Shown: positions 14,926 through 22,559 of the stretch, piece after piece | How positions within the stretch are numbered: position 1 is the stretch's first letter | Layout: the number at the start of each line of letters is the position of its first letter | Source of the DNA: Mycoemilia scoparia | Taxonomy: Eukaryota > Kickxellomycota > Kickxellomycetes > Kickxellales > Kickxellaceae | Reading direction: 5' to 3' | Length of the DNA stretch: 22,559 bases | Assembly: GCA_027575805.1 (NCBI GenBank) | Contig: JANBPU010000258.1 | Location: forward strand, 1-22,559 | Translations under genes and position numbers: made by a program | Notes under the pieces: model-generated | What the model was told of the DNA's origin: nothing | The model's input: the letters and a program-made list of their open reading frames with translations, nothing else | Database searches by the model: none

Positions 14926-16799
14926 CTAGGCAGGCCTTATTTGTGGGTTTATTGCTGAGTGGTGGGCGAGGGCTGTGGTTGGGTTGGCTGGAATCATGGC
15001 TGATGGTGGGGGGAGATCAGAAGGTGGATTTGTCAAGCCCCGGACAGCAGCAGGATGGACGATGGAGCCTGATAAAGTAGGGTGTGGGGGAGGAATTTGT
15101 GGGGCCATTACTGGTTGGCCTGATAGAACCGGCACAGGCACAAGCTGGTGGGGTGGCCGTGTTTGCTGATGACTGTTCTCGCGTAAACTAAAAGCCATTG
15201 GGGCAGGGTGAGGGTTTTGTTGGACTGGGATACCAAGCATAGGCTGGTCATTTATAATTACGCCGTTGGCTTTGGCAATGGGGCAGTTTCTGTGTGTCCG
15301 GAGAAGCGTGCTTATATAGGCGGCTTCATCACGAAGCCGCTGGTACTCCTGGTGAACTCGCTCGTTGTCTTGGGTAAGCCATTCCACTCGGCTCTGTAGC
15401 TCTTTTAGCTGCTGCTTCTTTCGCTGTCGGCATTTCAGTGCGGCTGTTGATACAAGATATTAAACAGCTGTCAATATATTATCACTGTGGTGGGCTAAAT
15501 TTAACACACATATATTGCATAATGCTTACCTATCCTGTTCCTCTCCAAGAATTGCTGTCTTTTTTCATCAGGTGTCTCCTTATTTTGTGTATCATCTAAA
15601 GATTGATCAGAGGTATCGCCAGAATCATTTGCTGTCGCTCCCTTCTTGAATTTCTTGTTTCTCTCCTTGTCCTTAGGATTAGCTACCTGCCCTTTACCCA
15701 CAGGCATTCTTGTTGGAGACGCCATTCTTTTGCTTAGAGCCTGATCTCTTGAATAATTATTCTCCTTATCCACCTGGTGATCTCTATATATGGCTTTGGC
15801 TGAGATGTCTCTGACAGTCGTTTGAAGTTCCATGTTGTTCTTTGTCCTTGCAGTATTGCTGTAGCCAGCCTCGCAGTCGGTGGTAACTATTATGCTGCTA
15901 TTATCTATGGTGCGCGTGCTTGTTATCGGCGAGCTATGCCTTTGGGGCAATATCTCGTTGCTGCTAACGACGGGTGTTGGCTTTGGTTTGGGATCAGCTA
16001 TTGTGTGTAGAGTTTGCTTTGGAGAGTATGCTTCCGGGGCCGCGTTGTTTCCTTTTGGCGATTGTGATTGTGAGCTTGAGACCTTCGACAAAGCTGCTGT
16101 TACTTGCTGTTGCCCAGGAGACATAGGCAATATGCTTTGGATGTTTTCTGCAGCCGTATACGGCGATATTCGCTTTAAGCCCCTAAGATTGCTTTCCTGG
16201 CTCGATACATTTGGGCCGCTGGACGAGGTTTCGCCGATTTTTACAAGCGCCTGTGCTAAAGTGTTTGGTGTTGGAATTTCAAGATCATTTAATCCCTGCA
16301 GCAGTGGTGTTGCCCTTTGTTCTCCAACTAGGAATGGCGTGAGACCAGTGTGTAATAGCGGATCTGTAATTCCAAGTCTAGGTGTGGGCCTTCGAGACCT
16401 ACTCAGATGTGATGCCGGTCCCTCTAACATGGCCGGTGAAAGCGGGCCGCTTCGTAGTGAGCGCACGTTATTATCGTTTGGATCGCCTATAATCCTCGGG
16501 CTTTCAATTTCAGCTATTGGTGGGAGAGTTATCCTGCTCCCGGGATTGTTGCTGGTAACCCCACCTGGTAATCCCTTGGATGCTCCTTCTGTCTTTGCAG
16601 CCGAAAAGCTCTTCTCAAAGGGATTGGGTTCCAAGTCAAGTTTGGATCGTTGGTCCTGTTTTGTTTCCATGGTATTGCCTATAATTTCAGCAAACATAGT
16701 CATGAGCAAGTTCATATATATATATATCAGCGTATTTTAGTCAATGCTCATAAACATGCCTTTACCTTGGACAGACTGCAAATTTTGAACGGTCAACAT
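14926..16799 (-). CDS. bZIP transcription factor, ATF/CREB (Atf1-like), three exons
   Basis: Exons 16799-16766, 16678-15530 and 15443-14926, introns 87 and 86 nt, 566 aa. The basic region and zipper run across the second splice junction: FLERNRIAALKCRQRKKQQL from about residue 388, then LQSRVEWLTQDNERVHQEY. The segment after the zipper, LLRTHRNCPIAKANG, resembles the HRDCP(V/I) block of S. pombe Atf1 and its relatives. The N-terminal LDLEPNPFEKSFS matches the conserved LEPNPFE motif of stress-activated Atf1/AtfA factors, usually regulated by the Sty1/Hog1 MAP kinase. Several SP/TP sites (RPTPRLG, LSPAM, ISPYT) fit MAPK control. Exon 1 (MLTVQNLQSVQ) joins in phase through GTAAAG and TTATAG; without it the frame opens at 16715 inside the intron. 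The C-terminus is Pro/Gln-rich. Possible TGACTAAAA branch point in intron 1. Confidence 0.87.
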
Positions 16800-17659
16800 A
16801 AAATAACGTCAATATACTTTGGTGCGCGTTTAGTCCAAAAGTAATTGAAAATTGCTTGTATTCTAACTTCGGACTATCTAATTCTCCAAGGCAATTCCCC
16901 GTGGTGTGGCAATTGTATGATGTAGCTTAAATTATCAACTGTGTGGAGGTCTTTGTGGAATTATTCCGTACTCATTTGGGGAGAATACCAGCCCCTTAAC
17001 AATCGGGAAAGGACGTATAAATGCGTTGTTTTAACGAAAATCGGCGAACCAAATATGAAATGAGCTAGGTTTATAGAAAAGGTAGTCACGAGGGTGGAAG
17101 TTGGTGAATGCAAGTCAAAAAGACAATTCTAAGATTTTGGGACAAGGCACAAGTTGAATAATGTCAGATGGGTGAGAAGCTTTGTATTGCAGCTAATGCA
17201 CACTGACCTGATGTCATAATTTAATGACAGTATTTGATGGTAATTGATACAAAACGGGTTTATTCCGTAGTCCAAAGTTTAATTCCAATCACCCTTTGAA
17301 CACAGACAGTTTTGTTGAGTAGCGCTCAGTCTCCCCAAAATTTTTATAGCAAGATATCTTGGCAGGAAAGCCCATCTTGAAGTGCTTTGACTAGAACAAT
17401 CTCAATGATAGAATCTCGCCTTATGCTTAGGAAAGACGAGTCTTGTGAAGTCTAATAGCGGGATGGGCGTATCTTCCTGATAGAAACCCATACCCTACCG
17501 ATTTTAATTTCAATAACACATGAAGAGTTGGTTTGAGGTGGTGGCTAAACAGAAAGGATAAGAAGCTGCCTCCCATAACACCAGTAACAACATTGTTCTA
17601 ATGACAATGACATTTCCTACAGTGATTATAAACAGACAGTTCGATCTAAAAGACAGTAT
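16800..17659. other. divergent promoter region of bZIP and DUF3245 genes
   Basis: Spacer of 860 bp without a gene-like ORF on either strand. TATAAA at 17627-17632 lies just 28 bp before the ATG at 17660, which would leave a very short leader. A hairpin-forming stretch, GATGGGCGTATCTTCC with TGATAGAAACCCATACC (17462-17494), has nested ATGGG/CCCAT and TATC/GATA stems. Nothing else recognised. Confidence 0.45.
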
Positions 17660-18264
17660 ATGGGGAAAGACAAGAAGAATAGGCTATCTGAGACCCAGGA
17701 TATCGAGGCCCAGCTTCGGGCATCGGCAAATGCCGCAGAAAAATTGGTAAACGGTTGGCTCAACATAGCAGACGACGATCAACCAAATAGCAAAGAACAA
17801 AAGTCGCAAGATTCCACAAATATCACCTTGAAGCCTAGGCCACCAAGGTATATATTTATACCATCAGCCATATATAAACAATGCTTCGAAATATGGTGAA
17901 AACCTGCTACATTTAAAGACTAAACACATACTTTTTTTACAGACTTGGACTAGGCGCAAAATACATTCCACACTCTAGAGCCATGCAAACGACTAATGGC
18001 GGCGCCGTGATGACTATATCTGAATTTAAACTAAAAAGCCAGCTCGAGAGGAAATCAAAAAGAAAGGGAAAATTCGATTATGACGCAGATGTGACGACAA
18101 GCCCAAAAAAGCACACATCGGATGATGAAGAGGTCGACAGTCGCATACGGACGCTGACAAAAACAAAAAGCAAAAGAGCTTCAGCGACGTTGAATGATGC
18201 AAAATCTCCAAGCAAGAAAAAGAAGAGCTCGGCATTTCTGGATGAATTTCTAGGAAAAAGATAG
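17660..18264 (+). CDS. DUF3245-type basic protein, two exons
   Basis: Exons 17660-17847 and 17943-18264 with a 95-nt intron (GTATAT...TTTACAG, branch-like GACTAAAC), 169 aa. The N-terminal part has an acidic/amphipathic ANAAEKLVNGWLNIADDD segment; the splice junction creates PPRLGLGAKYIPHSR, the short LGLGAKYxPH motif I associate with fungal DUF3245 proteins (PF11595). The rest is Lys/Ser-rich with several KKxK/KRK clusters (ERKSKRKGKF, KSPSKKKKSS) and ends AFLDEFLGKR. The composition suggests a nuclear or nucleolar protein; function unknown. Tail-to-tail with the beta adaptin gene, 136 bp apart; that gap holds AAT/AAC microsatellite-like sequence (18319-18360). Confidence 0.75.
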
Positions 18265-18400
18265 TGCGAAAATATCATTTATTTTAGAGGTGTATCATCA
18301 AAGCAACATTTATAGTAATAGTTGCTAATAATAATAATAACAATAATAACAATTACAATATTATATTATTTTCCAAAGAAAAATGTATTAAACAGATAGC

Positions 18401-21400
18401 CTAATATGTCGTAGAAGCCGTAAGGATATCCAAAAGTGCATCTTGGAATACATCTATCAGCTCTGGATTCATCGACTTTGTGGTTATTGTGACCTCTCTA
18501 AAGCTGCTGTCAAATTTAATTTCCGACAAGAATACCATGCCACTGACAATTTTGGCACATGTGTAAAAGTTTATTGAGTTGTTTATCTGGCGTTGGGCGA
18601 CAGTGAATACATTGTTCATGTTGAGCTTATTGCGAATATCTTCAGTACCAGCAAAGTAGAGATGCTGGTTGGCACTAATTTGTTTTGATATCGTTGGTAT
18701 CTCTCGCCATAATTTGAGGAATGTGTTTTGCTCTAGCTTTCCTTCCTCTGTAAAGAGGATGTGGAATGAATATTGGGTCTGGAAGTAGAAAATGCCCAAA
18801 GAAGAGTTGACCGCTATCTGTAGATTGTTAACCGGGCTCATTGCCTGCGTTGGTCCGCCAGCAACCAGCGGTATTGCAGTTTCTGCTGACGAATTTGGGT
18901 AGAGTTGTGCCACAGGAAGTGACAATGGGGCCGCGGGCACGATACCAAAGTAGTTGCTGTTGAACTGTATAGCAAAGCCATTAACTGGGACTGATCCTCG
19001 GTTTATGAGCGTCAATTCCATCTGCATCTGGCCATTCCTACGAGCAAACGTTCCAACTATCTCTAGCCCGCTAGCCTGCTGGCTATCCAATAAAACTTTT
19101 TTGGCCGGCACGTATAAGGTATGTGATCCAAAATTGGTGGTGTCGCTGAAACTCATCGATTGCATGCTGTTTGAAATTTGAACCACGCTTGAACTGGAAG
19201 GCATATCATCTGACGTCTTCGCGCGTGATGCAGTAGTGGGTGTTTGTAAACCACTCGTGGACGTGGGTGAAATTATGGGAGTGGCGTAGGCGTCAGAACG
19301 GAATGATGTCTCATGTGGGGTGAAGCTGTTTGTAAATGCATTGCCTAGAGGCGTGGGCGGAGACGTGGTTGCGGTGGTGGAGCTCCCAAGCGGGCCAAAC
19401 GCGCTGCTGAATGCCTGGGCGGTGGCAGAGGATGTGCCTAGACCGCCGCCTTCAAAATCAGTCGATATTTTGTTAATGTCGCTTGCACCCAAGTCCAGAA
19501 GATCCCGGAAGTACGCGCTGTTGTTGTTTGCAGAGTTCCTGCTGGCCATATCATAAATGTCAGTAGTGTTACTGGAGCTTCTCATTATGCCGCCACTGCC
19601 AACAGTTTCTCTTGCACTGCCAATCTTACCAACGCTGCCATCGGCATGATCCCCACCGCCACTACTAAACCGCAAGGCGGCGGGATCAATGCTGTCAATA
19701 TATGGGTTTAGGTTTTGCATGTTCTGTCTATCGCTACGGCTTCCAAACACTGGTAGCGATAGGGGGCTGTCATCGAATTCTCCCAAATCTCCGATCTGGC
19801 GTTTCTCTTTTTTCGTTTCTTGCTCGGCCGGTGCCTCGCTGAAAGCTTCAGCCTCAACTTTAAGACGATAAAGGGCAGACGACTGTGGGAGAGCACGCCT
19901 CTTTGCCCCATTGATAAACATCGCAGGGGGCTTTTGATAAACCGCAGACAAGGTTGACACATGTAGTAGCAATTCTTCAAGTAAATACGGGTCCATATTC
20001 TCTGTTTCGGTAGATATCTGTGGCTTCTCTGAAAGTACAATTGCCTATTTTATGGTATACGTGCCAAACACCGTTAGGAACACATAAGGAGCAAGTTACA
20101 ATATCCCTGTGAAATACAGCTGTAGCACTTTACCTTTGCAGCTTCTGGGTCAGTGGAAAGCAGCCTCCAGTATATAAAGCCACGATCCCGAAGGTCTGGG
20201 TTGTCGACATCCTCGGTAGCCCACTTTAAAACCTTTGGAACTAAATCCTGGCCTGCAATGGGTCTTGTAATGAAGAGCTTCATCGTAGCAGTTAACAGTG
20301 CCAACTGGACCTCTGTTGGCTCATCCATGAACCTGTCCAAAAATGTGTTTAAAACCTCTTCCGGGCTATCAATTCTGTCTGCATACTGCCCAATAAACCA
20401 TATCATAGCCGCACGGGCCTCCGGCTCATCAAGGCTATCAAGATTCTCACAAAGCGTCCCAATTATGCTTTCATATCTGTTGGGGTATTTGCGCAAGATG
20501 TCTTTAATCACAACTATTCCTTCTTGCAAGACATAGTTGATCTTGGTGTCTATTAGCCCAAGCAGCGTCTTTATACATTGGTCCGCGACAGAGTTGATCT
20601 TGATTGCTATGCGGCCGATGGATCTCACAGCCTTTCTTGCAAAATCAACATCTACTTCAGATGCATATTCGGAAAGCTCAGAAAGTACTATTCTTGCATT
20701 GCTTTCATTGGTCAGTCGGAATATTATCTCGAGCTTTGCTAGCTTTACGTATATAGAGTCATTGTATTTGCAAAAGAAGTCTCGGAGCTGGGACTCGAGA
20801 ACCGTAGGCCATCTCTGCAAGATAAGCTGTATGTTTCTTAAAGTAACATATTGTACTTCTGGTCCCGAATTTAAAAGCGTCACAAGCGGAGGCGACATTT
20901 TTTTGCATATGGTTTTCAGCTGCTCGATATTGGAGATGTAGTTCATCATGTAGACTACGACCTTGACAGCAGTGAGCACAACGCTCGAGTTATTATGCTG
21001 AAGCCGGGATATTATACGTTCAATGATAATCTCTGCGTCGCTTTCTTCTTGTGGAATAACAAACAGCAAGGACTCGAGAATGTATACCTGTCCCCACCTG
21101 GAGTGTATACACATAAAAGAATCCAGTGTTAGCATGTTGATTTGTGCCCACATACATAATGGCAAATTACCAGGAACTTACTCGTTACACTCATTGAGGG
21201 CAGAAATGAGCTTATTTGCAATCTTCATGTTAAGCTTAAGCTTGATGTTTGGCGAGCGTTCCGATATTTCGACTAGTGCAGCCACAGAGTTGGCAACAAC
21301 AGACGGATTTGGATCTGCCAAAAGCCCTTTAAGCATATCCAGGAAATTTTCTTCCTCAACCAGACTGCGATCAAGAAGGCATAGTTTGAGAACAGCCATA

Positions 21401-22037
21401 GCGGCGGTTTTGCGTACATACGGGTCCTTATCACGCAGGGCATGGCGAAGTGGGACAACTAGCGACTCGAGGACTTGGTCTACGTGCATATAACTCATAG
21501 TTCTAATCGCCATGGCTCTTACTAGAGGGTTCCCATCATTGGCGTCCTATGGATATGCCAAATTTCACTTAGATGATGGAAGTTGGTAATACTAGCCGGC
21601 TTCACATCTAAAAGCACTCGGCTGCACAGTAAACTTACTATCTAAACCACATGTTAACTTACATCGTCCAGGTACGGAATAGCCAACTTTGCTATGTCTG
21701 GTTTACTGCGCGAGTAGTTTATAAGGTACAAATACACCATCTTCTTGATCTCAAGGTTTGGAATACGCATACAGGCTAACACCTCTTGGTAGAGCGAAGA
21801 CATGTCGCTCCCCATGGTCATGTTAGCCACCACCTTTTTCATTGCCGCAATCTTTTTGGCATTCTTGGGGTCCTTCTTTTCTGAGGAGAGCTCTTCCTTG
21901 AGCTCATTCGCCTTGCCTATTTAAACATAGGGCGATAGAATTTGTTGTTTATTCTAGTTTCACACTACAAATGACATGCTAGCTATCTCATCTCACAGCT
22001 CTTACTTGCCTCTCTGGAAAAACTTGGCATCAGACAT
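18401..22037 (-). CDS. AP-1/AP-2 complex beta adaptin, five exons
   Basis: Exons 22037-22010, 21916-21663, 21546-21182, 21097-20134, 20044-18401 (introns 93, 116, 84, 89 nt), 1084 aa. The large beta subunit of a clathrin adaptor at the trans-Golgi/endosome (AP-1) or plasma membrane (AP-2). The armadillo-repeat trunk spans ~10-590: DPYVRKTAAMAVLKLCLLD, ISALNECNEWGQVYILESLL, KYNDSIYVKLAKLEI, SEVDVDFARKAVRSIGR, LDSLDEPEARAAMIW and NPDLRDRGFIYWRLLSTDPE. A disordered Ser/Thr-rich hinge (~590-850) is longer than in animals and has FRDLLDLG as its only clathrin-box-like motif. The appendage (~853-1084) is complete: LEIVGTFARR, FAIQFNSNYFG, NNLQIAVN and FHILFTEEG. The first intron starts with GCAAGT, a GC-AG intron; the overlapping GTAAGA would break the frame. 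Whether AP-1 or AP-2 cannot be decided here. Confidence 0.93.
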
Positions 22038-22386
22038 TTTCAATGACAGAAGGGATAAATAGCTTGTTGCGTGATACTATGGAATATTTGCTCTTCTTAT
22101 TAACCGCCCGCTTACTCTTCAAATAATAGTCAAACAAATAATGATAATCAACCAATCTCAAATCAAGACCTATTTATGGTTTTCCAGTTTAGCAAAAACA
22201 AGCACAAAATCTCAACTCCACCAACCAAACTTCATACAGTACTTGACAAAAATAGTCCTTGTTGAGTATCACTTTAACCACCTATGTTTATTCATAAATT
22301 CTGGCTTAGATTCATCTGCTATCAGCGTTTGGCTAATAGTCTATGAGATATTATTTGGCATCATAGTTTTATTTATTTAATTTTAA
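22038..22386. other. beta adaptin promoter side, A/T-rich
   Basis: A plus-strand frame at 22141-22380 starts with ATG but encodes an Ile/Phe/Leu/Asn string typical of A/T-rich DNA, without a recognisable domain, so it is not called. The adaptin ATG at 22037 has an A-rich context (ATTGAAAATGTC). No TATA box stands out. Confidence 0.45.
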
Positions 22387-22505
22387 TATGGGTGATTATT
22401 TTTGAAGGGTGAATGTTTACTAGTAAAATTGAACACCCATTTGGCTGGGATTGCCCCTATAATCTTTGGCCACCAAAAGTCACCCTTCAAAAATTATGAT
22501 CCATA
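22387..22505. mobile_element. MITE-like element, copy 3, intact
   Basis: A 119-bp element. The left end reads TATGGGTGATTATTTTTGAA and GGGT; the reverse complement of the right end reads TATGGATCATAATTTTTGAA and GGGT, forming terminal inverted repeats of about 24 bp. The interior (TTTACTAGTAAAATT, ATTTGGCTGGGATTGCCCCT, TTTGGCCACCAAAA) matches copy 1 in inverted orientation and copy 2 in part. The right border overlaps the 58-bp terminal repeat by five bases. No coding capacity. Confidence 0.75.
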
Positions 22506-22558
22506 TTATATTCAATATCATCAATGTCTGGCAAATATATTCGTAAGCCTTTATTTTG
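22501..22558. repeat. right copy of 58-bp terminal inverted repeat
   Basis: The exact reverse complement of positions 1-58, followed by one extra base at the end of the window. Here it abuts MITE copy 3 with no intervening segment. Confidence 0.9.
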
Positions 22559-22559
22559 A

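Noticed and set aside
15880..16740. 286-codon plus-strand ORF
   Set aside because: Antisense to the bZIP exon, whose frame carries conserved motifs; the plus frame is Leu/Val/Cys-rich shadow with no domain.
17462..17494. Nested hairpin as a tRNA or snoRNA
   Set aside because: No tRNA boxes, no C/D or ACA box in the right position; short stems of this kind are common.
22141..22380. 79-codon plus-strand ORF near the right end
   Set aside because: Composition follows A/T-rich DNA (Ile, Phe, Leu, Asn); no motif, and it lies upstream of the adaptin gene.
1..22559. A 22-kb composite transposon or Starship-like element suggested by inverted terminal repeats
   Set aside because: All recognisable cargo is housekeeping genes with intron structure and divergent promoters; there is no transposase, tyrosine recombinase or reverse transcriptase. 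A dispersed repeat at both ends explains the inversion.
1..22559. CRISPR array, defence island, prophage or biosynthetic cluster
   Set aside because: No regularly spaced repeats, no phage or NRPS/PKS domains, and the genes are unrelated eukaryotic housekeeping genes.

Overview
The window reads as nuclear DNA of a fungus, probably an early-diverging (non-Dikarya) lineage. Genes are dense, lie on both strands and are broken by short spliceosomal introns (44-215 nt, GTRNGN...TAG/CAG, branch-like CTAAT/CTAAC). Core products are clearly fungal/eukaryotic: serine palmitoyltransferase subunit LCB1, the GPI-anchor glycosyltransferase GPI3/PIG-A, transaldolase, an Atf1-like bZIP factor and an AP-1/AP-2 beta adaptin. 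A dihydropteridine reductase, absent from most Dikarya as far as I recall, and a beta adaptin that keeps its whole appendage argue for an early-diverging clade such as Kickxellomycotina, Mortierellomycotina or Mucoromycotina. The exact taxon cannot be fixed from sequence alone.

Layout. 1-909: left-end repeats (58-bp terminal inverted repeat, a truncated MITE-like element, a 138-bp insertion-like segment, a CAC/ACT triplet tract). 910-1223 (+): a 70-aa zinc-ribbon protein in two exons. 1355-2281 (-): SLX9, ribosome biogenesis, four exons. 2535-3463 (-): typical 2-Cys peroxiredoxin with a nuclear-type N-terminal extension. 3464-4679: an unassigned ORF and an intact 104-bp MITE. 4680-6096 (-): C2-domain protein with a Pro/Gln/Tyr-rich tail (Fic1/Inn1-like). 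7098-8708 (+): LCB1. 9033-9221 (+): a possible 44-aa Trp/Cys-rich microprotein. 9218-11277 (-): GPI3/PIG-A, six exons. 11835-13066 (+): transaldolase. 13705-14418 (+): dihydropteridine reductase. 14926-16799 (-): bZIP factor. 17660-18264 (+): DUF3245-type protein. 18401-22037 (-): beta adaptin, five exons. 22387-22558: MITE and the right copy of the terminal repeat.

The genes do not form a pathway cluster. Several serve the endomembrane system (sphingolipid synthesis, GPI anchors, clathrin adaptor, cytokinesis C2 protein) and several serve redox or stress (peroxiredoxin, transaldolase/NADPH, dihydropteridine reductase, Atf1-like bZIP), but this looks like chance synteny of housekeeping genes. 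The least expected content is in splice structure and small genes: two GC-AG introns, hidden first exons that move the starts of GPI3 and the bZIP gene, two very small spliced genes, and a MITE family whose copies mark both ends of the window. I found no tRNA, rRNA, CRISPR array or defence system. All exon models were assembled by eye.
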